A stretch of 64,000 nt of DNA from Ralstonia thomasii (lineage in GTDB: Bacteria; Pseudomonadota; Gammaproteobacteria; Burkholderiales; Burkholderiaceae), in assembly GCF_958405895.1 (NCBI RefSeq), contig NZ_CATZAR010000001.1. One strand, written 5' to 3'. The notes below the pieces were generated by a model that searched no databases, had not been told where the DNA came from, and was given only the letters and a program-made list of their open reading frames with translations. Position 1 is the stretch's first letter, and each line of letters opens with the position of its first letter. Of the stretch, positions 49,684 through 63,474 are shown one piece after another. The position numbers were made by a program, and so were the translations under genes.

Positions 49684-51986
49684 TCAAACCTTCAAAACCA
49701 CAACCCCCAACGGCGGCAGCCTTAACACCAACGACTGCTCCTGCCCATGCGCCGCCACGTGGTCCACATCCACCGCCCCACCGTTCCCGAAATCGCTGCC
49801 GCCATACACGGCAGCATCCGTGTTCAGCACCTCCCGCCACTGCGTGGCCCCGTCCGCCGGCGGCACGCCAATGCGATACCCCTCCCGCGGCACCGGCGTC
49901 ATATTCGCCACCACGAGCATCGGCCGCCCTTCGCCGTCGAGCCGCAGGAACGCAAACACGCTGTTGGTGCGGTCGTCGCCAATCACCCAGTTGAACCCTT
50001 CGGGCGCGGTGTCTCGCGCATGCAATGACGGTTCGTTCCGGTACAGCGCATTGAGGTCATGCACCAGCCGCTGCACGCCACGGTGCCGCGGGTCATCCAG
50101 CAGATGCCACTCGGGTGATGCGTCGTGATTCCATTCGCCCACTTGCCCAAACTCGCAGCCCATGAACAGCAGCTTCTTGCCCGGATGCGTCCACATGAAT
50201 GCGAGGTAGGCACGCAGGTTCGCCAGCCGTTGCCACTCATCGCCGGGCATCTTGCCCAGCAGCGAGCCCTTGCCGTGAACCACCTCGTCGTGCGAGATCG
50301 GCAGGATGAAGTGTTCGGAGAACGCGTACACCAGCCCGAACGTCATGCCGTCGTGATGGTGCTGCCGGTACACGGGGTCGCGCTGCATGTAATGCAGCGT
50401 GTCGTGCATCCAACCCATGTTCCACTTGTAGTCGAAGCCCAGGCCGTTGAATTCCACGGGCGCGGTCACGCCCGGCCAGGCGGTCGACTCTTCGGCGATG
50501 GTGATGGCGCCGGGGCAGCGTTCGTGCACGACCGTGTTCATCTTCTGGATGAACGCCACGGCCTCGAGGTTTTCGCGGCCGCCGTAGCGGTTGGGGACCC
50601 ATTCGCCGGCGCGGCGCGAGTAGTCGCGATACAGCATCGACGCCACGGCATCCACGCGCAGGCCGTCAATGTGGAACCGCTCCAGCCATTCCAGCCCGCT
50701 CGCGATGAGGAATCCGCGCACTTCGTTGCGGCCGAAGTTGTAGATGAGCGTGTTCCAGTCCTGATGGAAGCCTTCGCGCGGGTCCTGGTGTTCATACAGC
50801 GCGGTGCCGTCAAACTGCGCCAGCCCGTGCGCGTCGGTCGGGAAGTGCGCGGGCACCCAGTCGACGATGACGCCCAGGCCAGCCTGATGGCAGCGGTCGA
50901 CAAAGCGCGCAAACGCCTCGGGCGCCCCAAAGCGCGCAGACGGTGCGAACAGCCCCAGCGGCTGATAGCCCCAACTGCCGCCAAACGGGTGTTCCGCCAC
51001 CGGCAGCAGTTCAATGTGCGTGAAGCCGAGCGCCGTGACGTAGGGGATCAGCCGGTCGGCCAGCTCATCCCATTGCAGGTTGCGGCCGCCGTCTTCCAGA
51101 TCGCGCAGCCAGGAGCCGGCATGCACTTCATAGATGCTGATGGGCGCGTCGGGCTTCTGGCGTTCGGCGCGCGTTTGCATCCACGCGTCGTCGTTCCAGC
51201 GCAGCGGCGCCGGGTCGGCCACGACGGAGGCGGTGGCGGGCGGCGGTTCGGTCTGGCGGGCGGCGGGGTCGGCCTTGACCATCAGCCGGCCGTCGGCGCC
51301 GATCAGTTCGAACTTGTAGCGCGCGCCGGGGCCAACGCCCAAGCCGCTCGGCAAAAACAGTTCCCACACGCCGGCCTGATGGCGCAGGCGCATGGGGTGG
51401 CGACGGCCGTCCCACTGGTTGAACTCGCCCACCACCGACACGCGCTGCGCGTTCGGCGCCCACACCGCAAAGCGCACGCCGCTGATGCCGTCGATGCGCA
51501 TCGCCTGCGCGCCCAGGCAGCTTGCCAGCGCCCAATGCGTGCCCTCGTTGAGCAGATGCATGTCCAGATCGCCGAGCAGCAGCCCGAAGGCGTATGGGTC
51601 TTCGGTTTCCTGCACGGCTTCATGGCCGGTGCCCGCAGGCCAGATGACGCGCAGGCGATACAGCTCCGGGTGGCCATACACATCCTGTGCATCGGCGCGC
51701 AGGGGTCCGTGGAACAGTCCCGTCCGGCCCACCGGCGTCATCTCCGTGATGATCTGGCCGCGCGAGTCGATGGCCTGCACACGGCGCGCGCCCGGGTAGA
51801 AAGCGCGCACGACCCAGCGCGGGCCATCTTCAGTGTCGAGGCGATGCGGCCCCAGCACTGCAAACGGGTCACCCAGGCGGCCATGCGTCAGCGCATCGAC
51901 CTGCATCTGGTCGAGGCCGGGCGGCAGCACGACCGGTGCTTCGGGTTCGGCAGCGGTTTTGGTTGGGGTGGCAAAGTCGAGCGCGG

Positions 51987-51990
<4 letters not shown>
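49684..51990 (-). CDS. glgB: 1,4-alpha-glucan branching enzyme
   Basis: The 768-residue GH13 enzyme forms alpha-1,6 branches. It has two N-terminal sandwich domains (DPFAVLGPHRL and FAVWAPNAQRVSVVGEFNQW), then the barrel with YEVHAGSWLRD, HIELLPVAEHPFGGSWGYQP, nucleophile in GLRVDAVASMLYRDYSR (near residue 445), acid/base in AEESTAWPGVT (near 498) and ILPISHDEVVHGKGSLLGKM. GTG start at 51990 overlaps the treS stop as GTGA. Its stop is immediately followed by the inverted-repeat element, which may end the upstream transcript. Confidence 0.95.
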
Positions 51991-55477
<3,487 letters not shown>

Positions 55478-55481
<4 letters not shown>

Positions 55482-58400
55482 GACGGTTGTTCCTCCGATG
55501 GCAGGGCCGGGCGCACGCGCCAGATGGCAAACGGATGCTCGGGTTCAAGACGGATGTGCTGCCACTTGCCGCGCCACACGGTGCGCTGGCCGTTGACCAG
55601 GTTCTCGGCCATCAGCGCGCCGTGGTCGGGCAGGCCCCATTGCCACAGTGGCAGTTCGATGTCGGATTCGTGCGCGTGGTGCGGGTCGAGGTTGATCGCC
55701 ACGAACACCGTGTTGTCTCCAAAGCGATCCGGCGACAGGGCGTTGGCCGGTTCGGCCTGCGAGGTTTCCAGCTGCGCCGGCAGCACGGGCGGCGTCGATT
55801 TGCTGAAGAACAGGATCCGGTCGCCCGAGGCGGGCTGGAACGTCACGCCCAGGTGCGAGTGCAGCGCCGGATTGGCCCGGCGGATGCGGTTGAGCAGCGC
55901 AATCTCTTTGACGATGTTGCCGGGGCGGTTGTGGTCCCACGCGCGCAGTTGATACTTCTCGGAGTCGAGGTACTCCTCCTTGCCGGGCACCGCAGCGCCT
56001 TCGCACAGCTCGAAGCCGTTATAGACGCCCCACAGGCCGGACAGCGTGGCCGCCAGCGCTGCACGAATCAGGAAACCCGGCCGCCCCGATGTCTGCAGGA
56101 ACACCGGGTTGATGTCGGGCGTGTTGACGAAGAAGTGCGGGCGGAAATACTCACGCACCGGCGTGCGCGTCAACTCGGTCAGGTAATCGATGAATTCCTG
56201 CTTGGTGTGCCGCCACGTGAAGTACGTGTACGACTGCGAGAAGCCCACCTTCGCCAGCCGGTACATCACCTTGGGGCGCGTAAAGGCTTCCGACAGGAAC
56301 ACCGTATCCGGATAGCGCGCACGCACCTCGCCGATCATCCATTCCCAGAACGGCAGCGGCTTGGTGTGTGGATTGTCGACGCGGAACAGGCGCACGCCCT
56401 CGTCGGCCCAGAACATCACCACATCGCGCAGTGCGGTCCACAGGCCGGGCTTGGCGTCGTCGGCATAGAAGTCGACGTTGACGATGTCTTCGTACTTCTT
56501 GGGCGGGTTCTCTGCGTATTTGATGCTGCCGTCTGGGCGCCATGCAAACCACCCGGGGTGCTCGCGCAGCCAGGGGTGGTCGGGCGAGCATTGAATGGCA
56601 AAGTCCAGTGCCAGCTCCAGGCCCTTCTCACGCGCGGCGCGCATCAGGCGGCGGAAGTCTTCCAGCGTACCGAGCTGCGGGTGGATGGCGTCGTGCCCGC
56701 CTTCGGTGGCACCAATGGCGTATGGGCTGCCGGGGTCGTCGGGCTCCGCGCGCAGGCTGTTGTTGCGGCCTTTGCGATTCGTGCGGCCGATGGGGTGGAT
56801 GGGCGGGAAATACAGCACGTCGAAGCCCATGCCGCGAATGGCGCCCAAGCGGCGGATCACATCGTCGAACGTGCCATGCCGCTGTTCATCGTCCGATGCC
56901 GAGCGGGGGAACAGTTCGTACCAGCTGGCGAATGCCGCGCCAGCGCGTTCCACGTCGAGCGGGTACGCCACGCTTTCGACATAGAACGGCCGGTAGTGCG
57001 AGGCCTGCGCCATCACGTGCTCGGTCACCGGGTCGAGCAATAGCTTGAGCCGGTGCGCCTGGTCTGCCTCCGCCAACAGGCGGGCCAGCTTGTGCAGCGC
57101 GTCGACCGGTGCGTCGTTGGGCGCATGCTCGGCCGCCAGTGCGACGAGCCGCGCGCCTTCTTCCAGCTCCAGCGTCACCTCCACGCCGGCGGTGTGCTTC
57201 TTCTCCAGTTCGGACCGGTAGGTGCCGAACGCGTCGCGCCAAGCGGCCACGGCGTACACGTGCCGCCCCAGCCGCTCGGGCCGGAACGCGCCACGCCAGC
57301 GGTCGTTGCCCAGCGGCATCATCGGTACGTGCTGCCACGTGTCTTCATCTTGCGCGCGCCACAGCAGGTGCACGGCCAACTTGTCGTGCCCGTCCATCAG
57401 CACATCGGCCTCGACGATGATGTCATCGCCCACCAGGCGCTTCACGGCAAAGCGTCCGTCTTCAACGGAGGGCTGCACCTGTTCGATGCCGATGCGCGGC
57501 GAGGCAATGGCAGCGTTGACAGGTTCCTTCGCTTCGCCGGCCTTGGTGCGCAGGCTCTTGGCCGGTTTGACCGCTGCGGGAGTGCGCACCGGAGCATTGC
57601 GGAACACGCGCCAGACCTGCACGTCGCCGGGCAGCAAATCGATCTCGGCCAAGGGCCGTGCCCGGGCGCGCAGCGTGTCGTCGCAACTGCCGACGGGCTC
57701 CGTCAACAGATCGAGCGCTACGCCGCGCGTAAAGCCGCCGGCCACGCCGGGCAGAAAGTGGTCGGCATGCACCGACACACCCATGTACAGGTCGGGGTTG
57801 ATGACCGTCAGCGTGGCGGCATCGCCTGCGCGCAGGTCCGGGCCATCGGCGCGCAAGAGGGCGGTGGCGGGTGCGTCTGGGCCGGTCAGCATGCGCAGTT
57901 CGGCATGTGGTGCGACGGTGTTCGTCTCGCGTGCGGCGCGGATGGTCGCATTCACATCGCGCACCGCGTCGCTCAGGTCAAACGCGGCGTGCGCGTCAAT
58001 CCATTGCTGGTCGGATGGGTCACCGCGCTCGGCCAGCATCGGCAGCAGTGCGCCGCGTTCGAAGCCCAGCGGCATCAGCCAGCCGGCATCGAGCGTGTCG
58101 GCCACGTGCAGGAGACGGCGGTAGGCGCGTTCGCGGATCATCGCGTCGCCAAATGCCTGGCCGTAGCGCGTGCCGAACGGTGCTTCCACTGCGGCGATGG
58201 GCGGGGCCACGGCAGCCAGGCGGGCGTGCTCTTCCACCATCCAACCGGCGCGGAAATCCCACCAGCGCAGCGACGAGAACGTTGCGTCAAAGCCGGCACC
58301 TGCCAGCGCATCGACCGCTGCGCCATCCATGCCGGGCGTCCACGCCAGGAAGCGTATGACGCCAACGTCTTTGCGCACGTCGGCAATCAATGTGCGCCAG

Positions 58401-59068
58401 CGTGCCGCTGGCAGGCGTGCAGGCGCTTCGCAGCGGAACCCGCCGATGCCCAATGCGGCCCACGCACGCAACTGCTGCGTCCACCACATCAGGATGGCGT
58501 CGGCGCAGCGCGGGTCGTCGTGTCGGAAGGAGGCGACCTCCAGGTGCGACGGCGGCAGGCGTGGGTCGAGCGCGTCGCCGTCTTCGGCGTGGCTGGCGAA
58601 CCAGTCGGGGTGGTCGGCACGCAGCGGCGCATCAATGGCCACGCGGTCGATCACCAGATCGAGCTGCAACGTAAGCCCGCGCGCGCGGCAGCCTTCGGCC
58701 AGGGTGGCGAGGGCGGCGTCGGCCGGCCCACCGCCCAATGCGGCATGCAGTTGCGCATGGTCTCGCGTGACGAAGACGTTGCCGGCCGCACCCACCGCAA
58801 ACGGCGGGGCCATCAACACATGATCAAAGCCCAATGAAGCAATGCGATCGAGCACGCCGTCCCAGCGGTCGAGCCTGCCGAGTTGCAGCGGATGCACGTA
58901 GCAGATGGCCGGGGCATACGGGGGCTGCGTCGCAGCTGGCGGGCGTTCGCTCGGCATCGCTGTCGGCTTGGTTGCCGATTTGGCTTTGCTGCCGGGTGGC
59001 TTGGCCGCCTTCAATGCGGCCGTGGTTTTCCGTGAAGTGGCGGGTTTGGGCGACTTGGTCTCGGGCAT
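55478..59068 (-). CDS. glgE: Alpha-1,4-glucan:maltose-1-phosphate maltosyltransferase with an extra N-terminal GH13-like domain
   Basis: The 1196-residue protein is far longer than the usual GlgE (about 660). Residues from about 523 are a complete GlgE: PRIGIEQVQPSVEDGRFAVK, LYFPPIHPIGRTNRKGRNNS, nucleophile in LFRVDNPHTKPLPFWEW (near 897), acid/base in FLSEAFTRPKVMYRLAK (near 926), YFTWRHTKQEF. Residues 1-50 are an Ala/Lys/Pro linker. Residues about 53-480 resemble a GH13 barrel (YVHPLQLGRLDRWDGVLDRI) but have GFRCEAPAR where a catalytic Asp is expected and lack the DxxxNH region, so this part looks inactive. The function is to transfer maltose from maltose 1-phosphate to glucan ends. Confidence 0.92.
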
Positions 59069-59099
59069 GCGTGAAAGCGGGGCAGGGCGTCAGGCGCGG

Positions 59100-60731
59100 T
59101 CAGGCACGGATCTTTTCGGCACTGGCGGCGCGCGCCACCGCGTGCGCTCGGATCTCGTCGGACAGCGCCGTCGAGCGTCGCCGCGCCGGCGTACGCACAG
59201 GTTGTTCGGGGCGGGGCGTGTGCACAGCGTCCGGTGCGACGGGCGCTTGCACCAGCGCCACAGCGGGCATGGGCGTAGCGGCCGGCACCAGGGTGCGATA
59301 CAGCGCGATGTATTCGCGGGCAGGCTGCGACCAGCCGAAGTCGGTCGTCATGCCGTTGTATTGCAGGATGCGCCACGCCTGCGGCTGGGCAAAGACGTGC
59401 AACGCACGCTCCACTGCGGCGACCATGGCGTCGGCGGTGTCGCCGTCAAACAGGAAACCCGTGGCGCCGTGCAGCGCCGCTTCGGGCGAGCCACGATCGG
59501 TGATGGTGTCCATCAGCCCGCCCACGCGTGACGCGACGGGCACCGTGCCATAGCGCATCGAATAGAGCGGCGTCAGGCCGCACGGCTCGAAGCGGCTGCC
59601 ATGCAGCAGGATATCGGCGCCGGCGTGCAGCAGGTGGGCAAAAGCCTCGGTGTAGCCGATTTTTGCGGCCACCTGGCGCGGATAGCGCGCCGCCAGGTCC
59701 GCCATGCCGGTCTCGTAGGCGTGCTCTCCGCAGCCGAGCACCGCCACCTGCAATTGCGGGTTGGATTCCAGCAATTGCGGCAGCGCCTGCAACGTCACGT
59801 CGGCCATCTTCTGATGCGTCAGGCGGCTGCCGACGGCCAGCAGCGGCGCTTTGGCGTCTTCCGGCAGGCCAAAGCGCTGCTGCAGCACGCGCTTGGCGGT
59901 GTGCTTGCCGCTCAGGTTGGAAGCAACAAACGGCTGCGGCAGCAGCGGGTCTTTCGACGGGTTCCACACATCGTTGTCGATGCCGTTGAGGATGGCGATG
60001 AGGTCTCGCTGGCGCGCGCGCAGGAGGTCCTGCATGCCGCAACCCGCCGTGTCGGTCAGGATTTCGCGCGCATACGCGTGGCTCACGGTGGTGATGCGAT
60101 CGGCCCAAAGCAGGCCGGCCTTCAGGAAGCTGAACTGGCCCCAGAACTCGGCTTCATGCGCGGCATCGGGCGGCACGCCAATGTCCGGCACCACGTGCAT
60201 CGGGAAATTGCCCTGGAACGCGAGGTTATGGATCGTGAAGACGGTCTTCACCGGCGCCTGCGCGCGCTTGACGAACAGCGGCACCAGCCCCGCGTGCCAG
60301 TCATGCGCCTGCACGGTGTCAGAGCGATGCACCCCGGGTACGCCGCCGGCAACGCGCGCAGCGGCCTGGCTGAACGACGCAAAGCGCAGCGCATTGTCTT
60401 CATAGGGCTCGCCATGTGCATCCAGATATGGGTTGCCCGGCCGCGCGAACAGTGCCGGCGCGTCGAACAGCAGTACCGGGATGCCTTGCGCGCCCATGTG
60501 CCCGCTCAACAGGCGTGCGGGGCCACCGGGCAGGTCGGTCCACTCGCACACCGTGCGGGTGTGCTGCAACTGCGTGATGGCGTCGGGATAGCCCGGCAGC
60601 ATCACCGTCACTTTCATGCCGGCGCGGCGCAGTGCGTTCGCGCAGGCCCCGACCATATCTCCAAGCCCGCCGGTCTTGGCCAGCGGCACAGCTTCAGAAG
60701 CGACGAAGAGAACGTTCAGCGACAAGGTCAT
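59100..60731 (-). CDS. glgA: Glycogen synthase (ADP-glucose, GT5)
   Basis: The 543-residue protein starts NVLFVASEAVPLAKTGGLGD, the GT5 ADP-glucose site, continues with VQAHDWHAGLVPL near 155 and ends its second Rossmann domain with HGSRFEPCGLTPLYSMRYGT around residue 385 containing the catalytic Glu. It should elongate alpha-1,4-glucan in the cytoplasm. A further tail of about 60 residues is Pro/Ala/Arg-rich. The start at MTLSLNVLF removes a non-homologous upstream extension, and GGGAG is close upstream. glgE begins 31 bp downstream. No glgC is in this window. Confidence 0.92.
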   Translation of the reverse strand: MTLSLNVLFVASEAVPLAKTGGLGDMVGACANALRRAGMKVTVMLPGYPDAITQLQHTRTVCEWTDLPGGPARLLSGHMGAQGIPVLLFDAPALFARPGNPYLDAHGEPYEDNALRFASFSQAAARVAGGVPGVHRSDTVQAHDWHAGLVPLFVKRAQAPVKTVFTIHNLAFQGNFPMHVVPDIGVPPDAAHEAEFWGQFSFLKAGLLWADRITTVSHAYAREILTDTAGCGMQDLLRARQRDLIAILNGIDNDVWNPSKDPLLPQPFVASNLSGKHTAKRVLQQRFGLPEDAKAPLLAVGSRLTHQKMADVTLQALPQLLESNPQLQVAVLGCGEHAYETGMADLAARYPRQVAAKIGYTEAFAHLLHAGADILLHGSRFEPCGLTPLYSMRYGTVPVASRVGGLMDTITDRGSPEAALHGATGFLFDGDTADAMVAAVERALHVFAQPQAWRILQYNGMTTDFGWSQPAREYIALYRTLVPAATPMPAVALVQAPVAPDAVHTPRPEQPVRTPARRRSTALSDEIRAHAVARAASAEKIRA

Positions 60732-61027
60732 GCTCCCGAGGGAATTCGCCTGCCGGGCCGTCTGCCAACTGCAGGGACAGTGGAGGGCGCCGATGCGCGG
60801 CGGAGGTTTGCGATCGACCTCATCGCGCAAGACCTATGCCAGTCAGACAGACGCTGACAAGGCTGTAGTCTTAGCCCGCGCCGCCTTGGCTTTACGTGAT
60901 ATGCGCGCCGCGAGAGCACGTGCGGGGTGTGCAACCTGCGGGTGCGCTATGTAATTTCGTCTATGCGCGCAGGCGCACCTTTGGGATATACGGCGCTTCG
61001 AGCGGTGGGCGCTCGGTTGCCTCTTCA

Positions 61028-61093
61028 ATAGAAAAAAACAATCGATAAAATCATATCAATCAACTTGTGCAATGCATCGATCGACGATACGAT
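61028..61093 (+). promoter_or_regulatory. Candidate ahpC promoter with an OxyR-like site
   Basis: A -35-like TTGTGC (61065-61070) and a -10-like TACGAT (61088-61093) are separated by exactly 17 bp, 41 bp before the ATG. Directly upstream is ATAG-N7-CAAT-N7-ATCA-N7-CAAC (61028-61064), which has the four-block, 7-nt spacing of OxyR sites (ATAG/CTAT blocks) but only partial matches (4, 3, 2 and 2 of 4). Its position touching the -35 is what OxyR-activated promoters show. Confidence 0.45.
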
Positions 61094-61133
61094 CCACTCC
61101 GTTGTCAACCAAGCAACCCAACCGAAAACCACT

Positions 61134-61697
61134 ATGTCGCTGATCAATACTCAAGTCCAACCGTTCAAGGCCCAAGCGTTCCACAACGGCAAGTTCATCG
61201 AAGTCACGGATGAGTCGCTCAAGGGCAAGTGGTCCGTGCTGATCTTCATGCCGGCCGCATTCACCTTCAACTGCCCGACCGAAGTGGAAGACGCAGCGGA
61301 CAACTACGCTGAATTCCAGAAGGCTGGCGCCGAGGTCTACATCGTCACGACCGACACGCACTTCTCGCACAAGGTGTGGCACGAAACGTCGCCGGCCGTG
61401 GGCAAGGCACAGTTCCCGCTGGTGGGTGACCCGACGCACGCGCTGACCAACGCCTTCGGCGTGCACATTCCGGAAGAAGGCCTGGCACTGCGTGGCACGT
61501 TCGTGATCGACCCGCAAGGCGTGATCAAGACGATGGAAGTGCACGACAACGCCATCGCCCGTGATGTGAAGGAAACCCTGCGCAAGCTCAAGGCTGCCCA
61601 GTTCGTCGCCAACAACCCGGGCAACGTGTGCCCGGCCAAGTGGAACGAAGGCGCCAAGACGATCAAGCCGTCGCTGGACCTGGTCGGCAAGATCTAA
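61134..61697 (+). CDS. ahpC: Alkyl hydroperoxide reductase peroxiredoxin subunit
   Basis: The 187-residue protein is a typical 2-Cys peroxiredoxin (AhpC/Prx1 type). The peroxidatic Cys47 is in AFTFNCPTEVED and the resolving Cys166 in NNPGNVCPAKW. FIMPAAFT-like and DTHFSHKVWHETSP segments match E. coli AhpC over full length. It reduces H2O2 and organic peroxides in the cytoplasm and is re-reduced by AhpF, encoded next. MSLINTQVQPFK is the conserved start. A hairpin terminator follows, so ahpF may also have its own promoter or depend on read-through. Confidence 0.96.
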   Translation: MSLINTQVQPFKAQAFHNGKFIEVTDESLKGKWSVLIFMPAAFTFNCPTEVEDAADNYAEFQKAGAEVYIVTTDTHFSHKVWHETSPAVGKAQFPLVGDPTHALTNAFGVHIPEEGLALRGTFVIDPQGVIKTMEVHDNAIARDVKETLRKLKAAQFVANNPGNVCPAKWNEGAKTIKPSLDLVGKI

Positions 61698-61731
61698 GTT
61701 GTAAGGCTGTTTGCTGCAGAAATGCAGCGAG

Positions 61732-61763
61732 AAAAAACGGCCGGCTCTGCCGGCCGTTTGCTT
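61732..61763 (+). terminator. Terminator or attenuator between ahpC and ahpF
   Basis: An 11-bp stem (AAACGGCCGGC with its complement, 61735-61745 and 61749-61759) has a 3-nt loop, an A-run before it and TTTGCTT after it. It is 37 nt after the ahpC stop and probably sets ahpC expression above ahpF by partial termination. Confidence 0.75.
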
Positions 61764-61822
61764 AAGGGCGCAGGCATGTGCCGTGCCCTGTCATTGAATC
61801 AAAACGAATAAAGGAAGTCGTC

Positions 61823-63397
61823 ATGCTGGATGCTGATGTCAAGGCCCAACTGAAGGCCTACCTCGAACGCCTCGTGCAGCCCATTGAGCTGGTCGCCAAC
61901 GTCGATGACAGCGAGGGCTCCCGCGACATGATGGACCTGCTGCGCGACGTGGCCGAGCAGTCCAGCATGATCGTGCTGACCGAACAACGCGACGCTGCCG
62001 AGCGCGCACCGTCGTTCCTGATCCGCCGCACCGGCGCGGATGTGAGCGTGCGTTTTGCCGCCATCCCGACCGGCCACGAGTTCACCTCGCTCGTGCTGGC
62101 GCTGCTGCAAGTGGGCGGCTATGCGCCCAAGCTCGAAGCCGACGTCATCGAGCAGATTCGCAATATCGAAGGGGATTTCCGCTTCGAGACCTACATGTCG
62201 CTCACGTGCCAGAACTGCCCGGACGTGGTCCAGGCGCTGAACGTGATGTCCGTGATCAACCCGCGCATCCAGCACGTCGCCATTGACGGCGCGCTGTATC
62301 AGGGCGAAATCGAAGCACGCCAGATCATGGCCGTGCCGACCGTGTTCCTGAACGGCGAGACGTTCGGCACGGGCCGCATGGGCGTGGAAGAGATCCTCGC
62401 CAAGATCGACACCGGCGCCGCCGCGCGTGACGCTGAAAAGCTCGCCGCCAAGGAAGCGTTTGATGTGCTGATCGTTGGCGGTGGCCCGGCGGGTGCCGCG
62501 GCTGCGGTGTACGCGGCACGCAAGGGCGTGCGCACCGGCGTGGTGGCCGAGCGTTTTGGCGGTCAGGTGCTCGACACGCTGGGCATCGAGAACTTCATCT
62601 CCGTGCAGGAGACCGAAGGGCCGAAGTTTGCCGCCGCGCTGGAGCAGCACGTGCGCCAGTACGACGTTGACATCATGAACACGCAGCGCGCAGTCAAGCT
62701 CACGCCGGCAGACAAGCCGGGCGGCTTTGCCGAGGTGACGCTGGCCAACGGCGCGGTGCTCAAGGGCCGCTCGGTCATCCTGTCGACCGGTGCACGCTGG
62801 CGCAACGTCAATGTGCCGGGCGAGCAGGAATACAAGAACAAGGGCGTGGCGTACTGCCCGCACTGCGACGGCCCGCTGTTCAAGGGCAAGCGCGTGGCCG
62901 TCATCGGCGGCGGCAACTCGGGCGTGGAAGCCGCCATCGACCTGGCCGGCCTGGTGAGCCACGTCACGCTGCTGGAATTCGCCAGCGAGCTGAAGGCCGA
63001 TGCCGTGCTGGTGCGCAAGCTGCAAAGCCTGCCGAACGCGACCATCGTCACCAACGCGCAGACCACCGAGATCACCGGTGACGGCCAGAAGGTCAATGGC
63101 CTGCGCTACAAGAGCCGCGTGGATGGCGTCGAGCACACGGTCGCGCTCGAAGGCGTGTTCGTGCAGATCGGCCTGGTGCCCAACACCGAATGGCTGGACG
63201 GCGCGCTTGAGCGCAATCGCTTTGGCGAGATCGTCGTCGACGCACGTGGCCAGACCAGCGCGGAAGGTGTGTTCGCTGCAGGCGATGCGACCACGACGCC
63301 GTACAAGCAGATCATCATCGCCACCGGCGATGGCGCGAAGGCCGCATTGTCGGCGTTCGATCATCTGATCCGCGTGCCGCTGGCCGAAGCGGCCTGA
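61823..63397 (+). CDS. ahpF: Alkyl hydroperoxide reductase subunit F
   Basis: The 524-residue flavoprotein transfers electrons from NADH to AhpC. The N-terminal double thioredoxin-like domain has CQNC (Cys129/Cys132, the same numbering as E. coli). It is followed by FAD-binding VLIVGGGPAGAAAAVYAARK near 215, the second redox pair YCPHCDGP near 344-347 and NADH-binding VAVIGGGNSGVEAAIDLAGL. The end has GVFAAGDATTTPYKQIIIATGDG. ATG at 61823 has AAAGGAAG upstream. It is in the same direction as ahpC, separated by a hairpin. Confidence 0.96.
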   Translation: MLDADVKAQLKAYLERLVQPIELVANVDDSEGSRDMMDLLRDVAEQSSMIVLTEQRDAAERAPSFLIRRTGADVSVRFAAIPTGHEFTSLVLALLQVGGYAPKLEADVIEQIRNIEGDFRFETYMSLTCQNCPDVVQALNVMSVINPRIQHVAIDGALYQGEIEARQIMAVPTVFLNGETFGTGRMGVEEILAKIDTGAAARDAEKLAAKEAFDVLIVGGGPAGAAAAVYAARKGVRTGVVAERFGGQVLDTLGIENFISVQETEGPKFAAALEQHVRQYDVDIMNTQRAVKLTPADKPGGFAEVTLANGAVLKGRSVILSTGARWRNVNVPGEQEYKNKGVAYCPHCDGPLFKGKRVAVIGGGNSGVEAAIDLAGLVSHVTLLEFASELKADAVLVRKLQSLPNATIVTNAQTTEITGDGQKVNGLRYKSRVDGVEHTVALEGVFVQIGLVPNTEWLDGALERNRFGEIVVDARGQTSAEGVFAAGDATTTPYKQIIIATGDGAKAALSAFDHLIRVPLAEAA

Positions 63398-63423
63398 AGC
63401 TGAACTCAGCCGTACCTGTGCCG

Positions 63424-63457
63424 AGCCGGACTCCGCGATCTGCGGGTCCGGCTTTTT
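63424..63457 (+). terminator. Rho-independent terminator after ahpF
   Basis: AGCCGGAC (63424-63431) pairs with GTCCGGCT (63446-63453), with an inner CCGC/GCGG pairing in the loop, and runs into TTTTTCTT. It lies 27 nt after the ahpF stop and close to the convergent LysR gene. Confidence 0.8.
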
Positions 63458-63474
63458 CTTTGGTGCCTCGGCGT

